DNA of 63,880 nucleotides from Nitrospira sp. (GCA_005116965.1 SWDG01000007.1:1-63880), one strand, 5' to 3'. Counted from the first letter of the stretch, positions 42,679 to 52,735 are shown. The notes: generated by a model from the sequence alone, not told the origin. Translations and numbers: made by a program.

Positions 42679-45600
42679 CTAACGGAGATAGAGATATTGA
42701 AGCAGCGCCACCAAGCCGTATAGCGTCGATTCGACGACCGGCTGCTGATAGAGCGGCACAAAGGCACCCCGTTCGTTATCTTCCACTTCACTGATGACGT
42801 GCTGAATCTGCTTCACCCGTATCTCGTGATCCTTGCCAACGCCTAAGGTTTGGACGATTTGTCGGTTGAGCCCGGCGAGCATCGCCGCTTTTGCCCGGCT
42901 TGCCGATTGATAGAGGAGGAAGGCGCCGAGCAGCGCCACCAGCACATTCACCGACCACGAGAGCAAGAGCAGCAGCGGATAATTCCAGATGTCGAAATAC
43001 TCGTTACGCGCGGCAATCATGATCAAGAGGGCGATGAAGGGATAGCGGATCAGTCGATTGACCACCTCCGTCCGCTGCGCGATAAGGTCGACCACAGCGA
43101 GACACTGTAATTTCTCAAACTCTGTTTTCTGCGCTTCACCCAACCCGTAGTTCCGCAGATACTCGTTCCGGATGTGGTCGGACCACCCTCCCGTCGAGTT
43201 GATGACCCATCCGATCCACCGGCGGCATAGCATCACGGCATCAAATACCGCCAGGTTCAGCAGCACCACAATACCGACACTGGCGAGCGTCATGACCGAG
43301 TCCACGTTGCAACTCAGGGCCCCACGGCAGGGATGGATATATTCCTCGTCCAACACAAAATAGCCGATGGCCCACATCGCTCCTGCATAGATGATGAACA
43401 ACAGAAACGTGCGAACAATCCCCTGGCTCAGCCGACTGGCTTCTCGATAGCGCCCCCAGGCCTGGTCCACCTTCATCGAGGCGATGGTGGCGAGGGGATG
43501 GTAGACCCGCTGGAGATTCGTCCAGACCGTCTGAAGAGAAAGGCGATACCGTCCCGATGTCGCTTCGAACTGAAACTTCTCGCCGATCTGTTCGCCGTTT
43601 TTCTGGAGATCGCGGGCACCTTTCACAAACAAGAGGACGGTCAGGCCCACCACGAAGAACCGTAACAGCTCGCTCGGCCAGATGCTCACACCGGCCGTCC
43701 ATGAGAACGGCTCCCCTTTGTCATGCCCGGCCAGCAAGGCGTCGGCGCCTCCGGCCAACACAAACACCGCGAATAGTGCCACGAGGACCACCGCCGCGGT
43801 GCTCAGCGTACGCGGGTACCGCACGATGCCCGACCAGAGGCGCTGGTTGCTCCAGGCCACCGCCACCACGAGGACAAATCCCACCGCTGTCGCTGCGGCC
43901 ACGGCGGTATTGTCAAATCCGACGCCTTGTCTCAGCTGGCCGTATCCATCCGTATAGGCCAGATCGGGGCGCAAAGGGTGAATAGTGCGCACCGCTTCTT
44001 GCTTCACGATGCTCACGTCCACCGCCCCATTCCGACCTACCTCGAATAGCCTGATATGAGATCCCGCATCGTAGAGACGGTCGTCGGGTGTCAATGCCGC
44101 ATGGTAGGTGGTCGCACAGGGACCGCTCGGGGTTTCAACCTGCTCATCACGGCGGCACAGGACATGGCCGACCGCCTGTAACGCGGCGAAATAGGTGGAA
44201 GTCTGATAGCTGCTGCGGAAGGGCGGGACATCTCGCTGCAGACCACCATCCAACTGCAACCCGAAGGGAGAGGCGATGACCATGTTACGTGTCCATTTAT
44301 ACTCGCTCGGGTGCAAATGCCGGCCATCGAGGCCGACTGTAAAGAAAATGGCGTGAGGAAATGCGGGGCGAAGCGCTTTAATGATCAGCAAGGAATCATA
44401 GGGATCCGTTCCAAAAATGCCGATGGCTCGAGCCCCCTCCCCCTCGTCATGGATTCGATCTACCAAGGCTCGTACATAATCAACCTGGCTCGTCCCTTCC
44501 GGACGATCCCGCTGGCTCTCCTTGCCAGTGTCAGCACGAGCCGTTTTCCCTTTGTCCTCCCCAGGGACTTCCCCATCAAGGCCGCTCAGGTAGCTATACC
44601 GATGGACGTTGAGACGTAGTGATTCATAATCGGCTTGCCGCCGAATCTGCAGATCGATGGCCTTGGGAATATCAGAACACCACTGTTTGATCGTCACCGG
44701 TACGTCGATCATCTCCAGATCCCGCTCGGAAAAGCTCCCGATTTTCTTGCAGGCCGCGGCCCTGAACTCGATCGGAAGCGCCCTCCCGTAGAACGAATCC
44801 CATTCACCGATCAGGATCACGGCATCCCAGCCGAGTCGCACCTGCCGGCGCTCCAGCTCCTCGACTAACGAGTCGAACAACTGGTCGTCGGACCCGATAT
44901 CGTAGATCATCCGGATATTCGCATTCGACAACCGGCGAGCGAATTCCTCGTCGCAGGAGGCATACGTGGCACAGACCGCACTTTTCCCACCACCCGTTGT
45001 GAGTCCGTAGGCCAGAAGTCCTTTCATCGCGCTGCTCCATGGGGAGTACAGCTCGATCCAGCCATCGGCATTCGGCCAGACCCCGACCCCTTCGTGGGGT
45101 TCGGCATACGATTCACCCGCCTCGGTCAGGAGCGCCCGAAATGCCGAGGACGTGCGAGGTCCCAGGATCTTGAAGGTGACAGCCTGTTGCAAGTTCGGAT
45201 TCAATCGAACAAGCCTGCGCGTATCATTTGTGAGGAGGCACTCGCTTTTCTTCTCAGCTTCTCGGCAGACGAGCGCTTGCGAGAACGATGTCAGACTCGC
45301 GAAAAATCCACGGCTCAGTGCCTCGTCCGGAAACCACACGACCAGTACGCTCTGAGAGCGCGTCGCTTCCTCGTCACAGACTCTCGTCTTTCTGAGTCGA
45401 TACCATTCGTATGGCAGCGCCGGAATGGGACTCTGCGGATCCCACTCAACAAAAGACAGCTGGCCTTCTTGTTCCGGCACATAACAGGCCACCCCCAGTG
45501 CAGTACCAACCGCATAGCGATCACGAACCCGCGACTCGGTACTTTCGACATAGGGTCCTCCGCTGGTCGTCACCAGCAGGACCGTGACGTGATGGCCCTC

Positions 45601-45903
45601 CTTGACCCGGTCTGCGATGGCTTGCCGGAGTGATCGAAGCCGCTGTGTGAGCGATGGAACAGGAGTGGTGGAGGGTCGGTTCGTCTTGACTTCCCGTAGG
45701 CCCCGCTGAACCGCCGCGACAGGATCTTCCCACAAACGGGCACGCACTGTTTGCTCCTCGACGGTCGCTCTCATGTCCAATCCCGTCCCGACTGGCCGGG
45801 AGCTGCGCAGCGGTTCTTTCACCAGCATGACGCCCGCCAGCGCCAGCACGAGCGTGAGTGCCCCGGCCACCGCTATCTTGGAATCGCTTTGTTTTTTCGC
45901 CAT
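42679..45903 (-). CDS. Large membrane protein with periplasmic binding-like domain, unknown function
   Basis: This 1074-aa protein has an N-terminal TM helix (about 10-28), a large exported region (about 30-655) and a C-terminal membrane part of roughly six helices (about 660-1000). The exported region includes segments resembling a type I periplasmic-binding fold (IGIFGTDPYDSLLIIKALRP, IFFTVGLDGRHLHPSE) and the acid-rich SSVLVVWFPDEAL-like part. A cytosolic linker separates the last helices. It is the first gene of an operon with two hydrolases and the four-cysteine protein. No family is recognised. A sensor or transporter-like role is possible. Confidence 0.7.
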   Translation of the reverse strand: MAKKQSDSKIAVAGALTLVLALAGVMLVKEPLRSSRPVGTGLDMRATVEEQTVRARLWEDPVAAVQRGLREVKTNRPSTTPVPSLTQRLRSLRQAIADRVKEGHHVTVLLVTTSGGPYVESTESRVRDRYAVGTALGVACYVPEQEGQLSFVEWDPQSPIPALPYEWYRLRKTRVCDEEATRSQSVLVVWFPDEALSRGFFASLTSFSQALVCREAEKKSECLLTNDTRRLVRLNPNLQQAVTFKILGPRTSSAFRALLTEAGESYAEPHEGVGVWPNADGWIELYSPWSSAMKGLLAYGLTTGGGKSAVCATYASCDEEFARRLSNANIRMIYDIGSDDQLFDSLVEELERRQVRLGWDAVILIGEWDSFYGRALPIEFRAAACKKIGSFSERDLEMIDVPVTIKQWCSDIPKAIDLQIRRQADYESLRLNVHRYSYLSGLDGEVPGEDKGKTARADTGKESQRDRPEGTSQVDYVRALVDRIHDEGEGARAIGIFGTDPYDSLLIIKALRPAFPHAIFFTVGLDGRHLHPSEYKWTRNMVIASPFGLQLDGGLQRDVPPFRSSYQTSTYFAALQAVGHVLCRRDEQVETPSGPCATTYHAALTPDDRLYDAGSHIRLFEVGRNGAVDVSIVKQEAVRTIHPLRPDLAYTDGYGQLRQGVGFDNTAVAAATAVGFVLVVAVAWSNQRLWSGIVRYPRTLSTAAVVLVALFAVFVLAGGADALLAGHDKGEPFSWTAGVSIWPSELLRFFVVGLTVLLFVKGARDLQKNGEQIGEKFQFEATSGRYRLSLQTVWTNLQRVYHPLATIASMKVDQAWGRYREASRLSQGIVRTFLLFIIYAGAMWAIGYFVLDEEYIHPCRGALSCNVDSVMTLASVGIVVLLNLAVFDAVMLCRRWIGWVINSTGGWSDHIRNEYLRNYGLGEAQKTEFEKLQCLAVVDLIAQRTEVVNRLIRYPFIALLIMIAARNEYFDIWNYPLLLLLSWSVNVLVALLGAFLLYQSASRAKAAMLAGLNRQIVQTLGVGKDHEIRVKQIQHVISEVEDNERGAFVPLYQQPVVESTLYGLVALLQYLYLR

Positions 45904-46031
45904 CTCGCTTCTTAGAGATGCGGTGCGTCAGAGAGATCTTCGTGCAGATGCCACGCGCGACACTCTACAACAGACCGTCCTGAGAGTGAAGCCGAGGTCC
46001 CTTACAAAGCAATTGCGAAGGTCGCAGGCGA

Positions 46032-47507
46032 CTAAGATGAGCAACTGACGGACAAATGTTTGCCCCAGTTGGGTGGAGGAAGCGCATACGCGTCCATGCC
46101 AGGCTGGTCCTTGAAGGGCTCTTGCAGCAGCGTGAAGAGGCGGTCGATCTCGGAGAAGTCCTTGTGTTGTGCTTTCTCGATCGCGGTCTGAGCAAGATAG
46201 TTGCGCAGCACGTATTTGGGATTCACACGATTCATCCGGTCGCACCGCTCGTCGTCACGGCTGCCTTCACTCCGCAATCGATCTCGATAGCGCACCCCCC
46301 ACTCCTCGAACCGGTCTCGATTGAGAAAGTGCTCAAGGAGTTTCCCGTTCGTTGCACTCTCGGCAGTAGAAAAGGTGCTCAATTCCCGAAACACGATCGT
46401 GTAATCCGCATGGCTGCCCTGGAGCAGGCTCATGAAGTCGCGAATGAGCTCGTCGTCTTCTGCCCGCGCTTCGACCAATCCAAATTTCGCCCGCATCTGC
46501 CTCTGATATTCCCGATCAAAGAGGGGCTGATAGGTCTCAAGGCCTGTCTTCAACACATCTTTTTCCACCAATGGCAACAAGGCTTGTGCCAAGCAGCTCA
46601 GATTCCAGAGCCCGATGTAGGGCTGCTGATTGAAGGCATAGCGGCCGTTGTGGTCTGAATGGTTGCAGATGAATCCCGCATCGTAGTCGTCCATAAAGCC
46701 GTAGGGTCCGTAGTCCAGCGTCAGGCCGAGGATCGACATATTGTCCGTGTTCATCACCCCATGTGCCCAACCGACGGCCTGCCATTGGGCGATCAACCGT
46801 GCAGTGCGCTCGACGACTTCGGTGAAGAAACGCGCATACTTGTCGCCGGCATCACACAGATGGGGAAAATGCAGATCGATCACGTAGTCGGCCAACGTTT
46901 TCAGATGCTCATGCTGCTTTCGATAATAGAAGACTTCAAACATCCCGAAACGGACATGTGAAGGTGCCATCCGGACTACCATTGCGCTAGTTTCGATCTG
47001 CTCGCGGTATACCTTGTCGTCGCTGCCCACCAGGCACAACGCCTGCGTGGTCGGGATGCCGAGGCCTTGCATGGCCGCGCAGCAAAGATACTCACGGATC
47101 GTCGAGCGGAGGACTGCTCGTCCATCTCCATCGCGTGAGAATGGTGTCATCCCCGCCCCTTTCAGGTGCAGATCCCACCGTTCACCTCGGTCGTTTTTCG
47201 CCTCGCCGAGAAGAATCGCGCGCCCGTCACCAAGTTGCGGAACATACACCCCGAACTGATGACCGGAGTACAGCATCGCGAGGGGCTCCATCCCAGACGC
47301 TAATACGCTTCCACCAAACAGCGCCGAGAATTCTGGCCTCGTAAATTGTTCTGGATCGAGATCGATCAGCTGAGCTGCTACCGGGTTCGCATGAATCAAA
47401 TAGGGTGGGGCGTTGAACGGCGTTGGATTCACTCGTGAGTAAAAGACGCTGGGAAGGCGGGCATAGGTATTGTCGAACGAGAGGGTTTCGAGAGTACGCC
47501 GGGCCAT
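46032..47507 (-). CDS. selO: SelO/YdiU protein AMPylator
   Basis: This 491-aa pseudokinase-fold protein has the signatures of SelO: LPSVFYSRVNP at the start, the substrate/ATP region GMEPLAMLYSGHQFGVYVPQLGDGRAI, HLKGAGMTPFSRDGDGRAVLR, and the catalytic region HGVMNTDNMSILGLTLDYGPYGF. SelO transfers AMP from ATP to protein Ser/Thr/Tyr residues and acts in redox homeostasis. Length agrees with the family. The start is ATG 47507 (a GTG at 47522 is an alternative). It is divergent from the sensor kinase gene. Confidence 0.93.
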   Translation of the reverse strand: MARRTLETLSFDNTYARLPSVFYSRVNPTPFNAPPYLIHANPVAAQLIDLDPEQFTRPEFSALFGGSVLASGMEPLAMLYSGHQFGVYVPQLGDGRAILLGEAKNDRGERWDLHLKGAGMTPFSRDGDGRAVLRSTIREYLCCAAMQGLGIPTTQALCLVGSDDKVYREQIETSAMVVRMAPSHVRFGMFEVFYYRKQHEHLKTLADYVIDLHFPHLCDAGDKYARFFTEVVERTARLIAQWQAVGWAHGVMNTDNMSILGLTLDYGPYGFMDDYDAGFICNHSDHNGRYAFNQQPYIGLWNLSCLAQALLPLVEKDVLKTGLETYQPLFDREYQRQMRAKFGLVEARAEDDELIRDFMSLLQGSHADYTIVFRELSTFSTAESATNGKLLEHFLNRDRFEEWGVRYRDRLRSEGSRDDERCDRMNRVNPKYVLRNYLAQTAIEKAQHKDFSEIDRLFTLLQEPFKDQPGMDAYALPPPNWGKHLSVSCSS

Positions 47508-47642
47508 GGCTTTCTGTATCACGAGCGCTTCGCTTTTTGCTATTGGTGGGCGGACCTCTCTCGCTCACTCGACGATATCGTGATGGCCTCAGTATACTAC
47601 GCCATCTCGAGGAGGGGTCCTTCCCCCACGTGGAGGCCGCGC

Positions 47643-49628
47643 GTGAAGAACCGCACGACACATTCTTCTCCTGGTAAAGATCCGGCTCAAGCCAAACCTG
47701 AAGTCGCGGCCGCCGAGGTACTGGCCTGGGTCAGTGACTGCCTGGACGGCGGACTCTGTTTTATCGCCAAGGGCCTTCTGATTTTCGAAAATGCGCAGTT
47801 CGGCGAACTGGTCGAAGCACCTGCCGCGTCGCGTGACGAATCCACCCAGGGTGAGACGAGTATCCGCGCTCGCCTGTTCACCGATTCGATAGTCTGGAAT
47901 ATGGAAACCTTGGGCTCCAAGGGGAGTCAGACCTATCGGCTCCTTGACCGTGAAGGCCAAACGCTGATTTACGAATGCCGCTACAACGTCGTCCCGTACC
48001 ATGGAGCAACCGGCGTACTGTTGGTTCTTCGAAACGTGACAGACCATACGGAGCTGGTACAGGAAGCGTCGCAGATTGCGCGGTTTCAATCGGTGCTAGC
48101 CCGTATCGGCACCTTGGCTGTCAGCGACGCACCGGTGCCAGAGCTGATGAGGGAGGCCGTGAAGCATACCGCTGAGGCCCTCGAGCTCGAGATGTGCAAG
48201 ATTCTCGTTCCGCGAGAATCCGACGATCACCTGGCTGTAGTCGCTGGAATCGGGATCGAACCGGAGTTGATCGGCAGGCTGACGATCGAGGGTGGGACAC
48301 ATTCTCAAGCCGGGTACGCCATCCGGGAACGGCTGCCGGTTGTTGTGCGGGATTTGCGAAAGGAAACACGGTTCACACCTTCCAAGCTTCTGACCGAACA
48401 TGGCGGCATCGCAGGGATGTGCGTGCCGATGCTGGTGGAGGATCGAGTCTACGGGGCCATGACGGCCCATTCCAAGTCCGTACGTGACTTCACGGTTAAG
48501 GAGCTGGAGTTTCTCTGTACCGTTGCCAATACTGTGGCAACCGTGCTGGAACGGCGGCGACGCGCTGATACGCAACGCGATCTCTTCCACCGACTCTTCA
48601 TGTCCGCGCAGGACGGCATCATGCTGACCGACACCGAAGGCTGTATTTTGGAGTGGAACCCGGCATTGGAGCGCATGACCGGTTGGAAACGCGACGAGGC
48701 ACTCGGCCAGCGGCCGTCAATTTTGAAATCCGGCAAACTTTCACCGGAATTCTATGAACGACTGTGGCAAGCGATCCGCTCGGGACTGGCGTTTGTGGAT
48801 CGGTTCGTCAATCGCCGAAAAGATGGATCGGAATTTCTGGTTTGGGAAAGCGTCAGTCCCGTGAAAGATCGTGACGGAACCACGCAATTCTATTTGGCAA
48901 TATTGACGGATCTCAGCGAGCGAGAGCAGATGCTGGAAGCCCTACGCCATGCAGAGCAAGTCAAATTGGCGGGACAACTAGCCGGCGGCATCTTGCACGA
49001 AGTCCGCAATCCGTTGATCGGGCTGGGAAGTCTGGCGACGCATCTCGCGGAACAGGAACAATTGCCCCGCACCGCCAGAGACCGTTGCGCGTTGATTGCA
49101 CGCGAGGCGGCCCGCATCGATGAATTGTTGGAATCGCATTTAAGCCAGCTGCGTCCTCGCCCGTTCGATCTCCAGTCCTGCGATCTCCCATCCCTCATCG
49201 ACGACATGTTGACGCTGCTGAGATCGAATCTGATCAAACAGCGGATTGTCGTGAGGAAGACTATTCCGGATGTCCCTTCGGTGGACGCCTCCCGTGCCCA
49301 CTTACAACAAGCATTCCTCAACATTTCGATGAATGCGATCGATGCCATGCTGACGGGAGGAGAGTTGACGATCACGGCGGCATTCGTGGCAAAACAAGGT
49401 CCTGGCATCTCGGTGACGTTTTCCGATACGGGTAAAGGCATCGAGCCTGAAGACCTTCAGCGAATCTTCGAACCGTTTTTCACAAATGGGAAAGCCAAAG
49501 GAGTCGGCCTCGGTTTGACGATCACCCATGACATCGTCGAGCGGCACGGAGGACAATTGACGATCAGCAGTCCTCCAGGCAATGGCGCGATGGTCGAGGT
49601 GTGGCTGCCACTGAAACGGGAGACGTAA
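47643..49628 (+). CDS. PAS/GAF sensor histidine kinase
   Basis: The start is GTG 47643, with ggagg six bases upstream, giving 661 aa; an upstream GTG/ATG lacks a ribosome site. A PAS-like domain (about 25-135), a GAF domain (about 155-310) and a PAS/PAC domain (about 320-430) precede the kinase core, with phospho-His452 in ILHEVRNPLIG and the HATPase motifs NISMNAIDAM, FSDTGKGIEPEDL and VGLGLTITHDIVERHGG. There is no TM helix, so the signal is cytosolic. The next gene, one base away, encodes an NtrC-type regulator, so the pair is a two-component system. Confidence 0.9.
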   Translation: MKNRTTHSSPGKDPAQAKPEVAAAEVLAWVSDCLDGGLCFIAKGLLIFENAQFGELVEAPAASRDESTQGETSIRARLFTDSIVWNMETLGSKGSQTYRLLDREGQTLIYECRYNVVPYHGATGVLLVLRNVTDHTELVQEASQIARFQSVLARIGTLAVSDAPVPELMREAVKHTAEALELEMCKILVPRESDDHLAVVAGIGIEPELIGRLTIEGGTHSQAGYAIRERLPVVVRDLRKETRFTPSKLLTEHGGIAGMCVPMLVEDRVYGAMTAHSKSVRDFTVKELEFLCTVANTVATVLERRRRADTQRDLFHRLFMSAQDGIMLTDTEGCILEWNPALERMTGWKRDEALGQRPSILKSGKLSPEFYERLWQAIRSGLAFVDRFVNRRKDGSEFLVWESVSPVKDRDGTTQFYLAILTDLSEREQMLEALRHAEQVKLAGQLAGGILHEVRNPLIGLGSLATHLAEQEQLPRTARDRCALIAREAARIDELLESHLSQLRPRPFDLQSCDLPSLIDDMLTLLRSNLIKQRIVVRKTIPDVPSVDASRAHLQQAFLNISMNAIDAMLTGGELTITAAFVAKQGPGISVTFSDTGKGIEPEDLQRIFEPFFTNGKAKGVGLGLTITHDIVERHGGQLTISSPPGNGAMVEVWLPLKRET

Positions 49629-49629
49629 C

Positions 49630-51033
49630 ATGACCTGGCAACTTCTATTGGTGGAAGACGAAGCCTCGGTCCGCGAAGCGTTTGCGCTGCGCCTCGCCGA
49701 TCACGGGTATGCCGTGCAGACAGCCGGGTCCGGAGAAGAATGTTTGACTCTTCTGAAGACGTGTGAGCCGGATATTCTCGTATTGGATCTCGTGATGCCG
49801 AACCTCTCGGGCTTGGATGTGCTCGAGCGCGTGAAGCAGACCTTGCCTAATTTGCTCGTCATTCTGTTGACCGCCAGGGGCACGGTGAAGGATGCGGTCG
49901 AAGCGACGAAGCTTGGTGCGTTCGATTTCGTCGCCAAATCCATCGACATGGAAGACCTACAATATTCGCTCAGACGTGCTGGGGAGTTCTTGACGCTCCA
50001 GCGCCACGTTCGTTTGCAAACCGGACAAGACACCGACCGTTATGCTCTCGGCCGTGTCATTGCGGAAAGCCCCGTTACGCAAACGTTCTTCGCACAGGTC
50101 CGTGCGCTGGCGAAAAACGACCGTGTCACGGTGCTGTTGCAGGGTGAGACCGGAACAGGAAAACAATACATCGGCCGCGTGATTCACTTTAACGGGGCGC
50201 GTGCCGACAAGCCCTGCCTCGAAGTTGATTGCCCGTCGATTCCGCGTGACCTGTTCGAAAGCGAGCTCTTCGGACACGAGAAGGGCTCTTTTACCGGCGC
50301 AGCAGGCCGGAAGACCGGATTAATCGAATTAGCAGAGGGAGGGACCGTCCTTTTTGATGAGATCGGCGACCTCCCCCTCCCGTTGCAGGCAAAGTTGTTA
50401 CGCGTGATAGAGGAACGTACGTTCCGGCGGGTGGGCGGCTCGACAACGATCCCGGTGGACGTTCGTTTCATGGCCGCGACGAATCGTAACTTAAAAGAAG
50501 CGGTCACCAAAGGTGAGTTTCGTGAAGATCTCTATTTCAGACTGAACGTCGTGACCCTCATGATTCCCCCGTTGCGAGAGCGGCAGAAAGACATCCTTCC
50601 CCTGGCCCAACAGTTTCTCACCCGGTCGGCTCTTGCACTAAGAAAGCCGGTTCGTCATTTTGGTGACAGCGCACAGACCCTGCTACACCACTACAACTTT
50701 CCAGGCAATATCCGTGAACTGAGCAATCTAATAGAGCGTGCGGTCCTCTTCTGCCCGGGAGATACGCTTGAAGCGGGACAGTTCCCCTCAGATGTGCAAA
50801 GCAGTCTTTCACGACCGGCGACAGAGATGGCCCATCCTCCATCCACTTCTTCAGACACCACAGACCCCTCTCAGATTCACGTGTCGTTTCACCTCGGCGA
50901 GCCCTTGTCCGCGCTTGAGGATCGCATCATCAACGAGGTCTTGAGGCGTTCCGACGGAAACAAATCCCTTGCCGCCAAGCATCTCGGCATTACCCGCTGG
51001 ATGCTTGATCGCCGACGAAAGCCGGATTCCTAA
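49630..51033 (+). CDS. NtrC-family response regulator (sigma-54 activator)
   Basis: This 467-aa regulator has a receiver with D10 E11 and phospho-acceptor Asp53 (VLDLVMP), an AAA+ domain with Walker A GETGTGKQ, the contact loop GSFTGA (Ser replacing the usual Ala, as in the activator at 4635) and Walker B LFDEIGDL, and a C-terminal Fis-type helix-turn-helix (DGNKSLAAKHLGITRWMLDRR). It follows its kinase by one base. A candidate sigma-54 promoter and inverted repeat lie before the SulP-type transporter gene downstream, suggesting the pair controls inorganic-carbon uptake. Confidence 0.92.
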   Translation: MTWQLLLVEDEASVREAFALRLADHGYAVQTAGSGEECLTLLKTCEPDILVLDLVMPNLSGLDVLERVKQTLPNLLVILLTARGTVKDAVEATKLGAFDFVAKSIDMEDLQYSLRRAGEFLTLQRHVRLQTGQDTDRYALGRVIAESPVTQTFFAQVRALAKNDRVTVLLQGETGTGKQYIGRVIHFNGARADKPCLEVDCPSIPRDLFESELFGHEKGSFTGAAGRKTGLIELAEGGTVLFDEIGDLPLPLQAKLLRVIEERTFRRVGGSTTIPVDVRFMAATNRNLKEAVTKGEFREDLYFRLNVVTLMIPPLRERQKDILPLAQQFLTRSALALRKPVRHFGDSAQTLLHHYNFPGNIRELSNLIERAVLFCPGDTLEAGQFPSDVQSSLSRPATEMAHPPSTSSDTTDPSQIHVSFHLGEPLSALEDRIINEVLRRSDGNKSLAAKHLGITRWMLDRRRKPDS

Positions 51034-51109
51034 TGTGGTTTAGGGTAGCCAAGTCATTTATGCCTGCACTACTGGAACTTCTCCCCTGCGTCATGGCTTT
51101 CCCGATCCG

Positions 51110-51133
51110 TGCACAGACGCACAGGCATGTGCA
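51110..51133. promoter_or_regulatory. Inverted repeat TGCACA-N12-TGTGCA, candidate activator site
   Basis: Perfect 6-bp arms TGCACA (51110-51115) and TGTGCA (51128-51133) are 12 bp apart, about 115-140 bp upstream of the candidate -24/-12 element at 51248. The arms resemble half-sites of NtrC-type regulators. The position fits an enhancer for the adjacent NtrC-family regulator. Confidence 0.4.
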
Positions 51134-51247
51134 CCCGCACTCAGTCTCTTGAAGGCCTGAGCGTAGTCACGTAAGTCCAGCCTGAGCTGCTCATCATTTT
51201 TCCTGTAACCACGCCGGGTTGAGTCACAGATCCATAGCCAGGATGCG

Positions 51248-51263
51248 CGGCCCCTTTCTTGCT
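51248..51263 (+). promoter_or_regulatory. Candidate sigma-54 promoter before the SulP gene
   Basis: The sequence CGGCCCCTTTCTTGCT has GGC and TTGC elements with the correct 10-bp gap (GG at 51249-51250, GC at 51261-51262), but lacks the TGGCAC start. Transcription would begin near 51274, before the transporter start at 51365. It is a weaker match than the promoters at 6368 and 13052. Confidence 0.4.
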
Positions 51264-51364
51264 GTCTCTTTAGCAGCAACCAGATGAATTGGTTGAGCGC
51301 GACCGAGTGCCGGAAAATTCAATCATCCAGTTCAATCGGTCCGAACAATGTTGAGACACCACCC

Positions 51365-52735
51365 ATGACAACGTATGAAGCAGAAAGACAATTAGAGTCA
51401 CACGAAGATGAACTGGGTGATCCAGGGAGTGATCAATCAGTCATACCGGAGCCGGTTCCCCTAGCTGGGTCAGCCGCCTTCCAAGCACAATATGCGGGGC
51501 GTGATATGGCCGCCGGACTGATCGCGGGGTCGATGGCGATCCCCTTGACGGTCGGCATCGCCATGATGTCCGAGTATCCCATCAAGGTGGGGCTCGCCAC
51601 CGTCGCGATTGCCTGTTTGATCGGCTGGGTCAATGCCTGGTTCAAGCCAGGCAATTACATCGGCTGTCCGGGAATCGCGGCGGGTCTGGCACCAGTCCTA
51701 GCGGTCGGCGTGGCCACCTTTGGCCTGGAGAATATGGCCTTCGCAATATTCTTGACTGCAACCTTTCAAGCGATCATATGGAAATTCAACTGGCAGCGAT
51801 ATATTTTGGTGGCCGTGCCCGTGTACTTGGTGGAAGGGCTCTTGGCAGGCGTCGGGCTGAAGATCGCGCTCAAGTTTCTGACCTTCACCTATGAACTCCC
51901 TCCAGACATGGAAGCTGCCGATTCGTTTTTGAACGGCGCGCGTATCCAGATGATCCTGATCTCCATGGTGGGGTATGGCCTCTTTGTCACGCTCTTTTTG
52001 AGGTTCAAGAACACGCAGCCCTACATTCCCTACTTTGTCATCATCGCAGCGGGCGCCATCCTCGCCCAGTTCGTATCAGTCCCCATGCTGTCCATGGATG
52101 ACACGGAACTCAAGTTTGCGCTCCCGATCCCGCACTTTGATAGCCCCCTAACAATTCTCTACATGGTGGGATTTGCAGTGATGCTGGCCATGATTGACGT
52201 CATCGAACAGGTGATGAGCAACGCCGCCATTGAAAAAATCGACCCGCTCAAGAGGAAATGCAACAGCAACAACAGTTTGCTGGCGATTTGGATCGCCAAT
52301 ATGGGATCGAGCTTCTTCGGCGGGATGACGAATCTGGACGGGTTGGCCAAGAGCACCACCAATCGCTTGGCCGGGGCCTATACCAAATTTTCCGTCCTCA
52401 TCATCGGGTGTGTGGTGACCTTCTTTACGTTCAACACGTACGCGCTGGCCTACCTCCCAAAGTTTGCGTTGGCGGTCATCATGATCTTCTCAGGCTGGAA
52501 GATGATCGAGGGACTCGTGCATGTGACCCATCACGGTCCCTATGCCATGATCCTTGCCATTTTATGCGGCGTCCTTGTCTTTAAGGTGGGGATTTTTGAA
52601 GGATTGCTGATTGCGATGGCTGTGCACGGGGTCGTACACTATATGGTATATGTCAATATTGAGAAAATTCCCGGAAGCATGATTGTCAAACGATACATTG
52701 ATGACCTCAAAAAGAATGGCGGCGACGTCAGCTAG
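51365..52735 (+). CDS. SulP/SLC26-type anion transporter without STAS domain
   Basis: The start is ATG 51365 (456 aa); an in-frame ATG at 51284 is possible, and neither has a clear ribosome site. About 12-14 TM helices have the SulP pattern, including DMAAGLIAGSMAIPLTVGIAMM (partly quoted), a Pro/Gly-rich GCPGIAAGLAPVLAVG segment and ANMGSSFFGGMTNLDGLAKST in the late core. The C-terminal STAS domain is absent. SulP proteins carry sulfate, bicarbonate or other anions; bicarbonate is suggested by the Dab genes and isocitrate dehydrogenase downstream. It is probably the first gene regulated by the NtrC-type system before it. Confidence 0.85.
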   Translation: MTTYEAERQLESHEDELGDPGSDQSVIPEPVPLAGSAAFQAQYAGRDMAAGLIAGSMAIPLTVGIAMMSEYPIKVGLATVAIACLIGWVNAWFKPGNYIGCPGIAAGLAPVLAVGVATFGLENMAFAIFLTATFQAIIWKFNWQRYILVAVPVYLVEGLLAGVGLKIALKFLTFTYELPPDMEAADSFLNGARIQMILISMVGYGLFVTLFLRFKNTQPYIPYFVIIAAGAILAQFVSVPMLSMDDTELKFALPIPHFDSPLTILYMVGFAVMLAMIDVIEQVMSNAAIEKIDPLKRKCNSNNSLLAIWIANMGSSFFGGMTNLDGLAKSTTNRLAGAYTKFSVLIIGCVVTFFTFNTYALAYLPKFALAVIMIFSGWKMIEGLVHVTHHGPYAMILAILCGVLVFKVGIFEGLLIAMAVHGVVHYMVYVNIEKIPGSMIVKRYIDDLKKNGGDVS

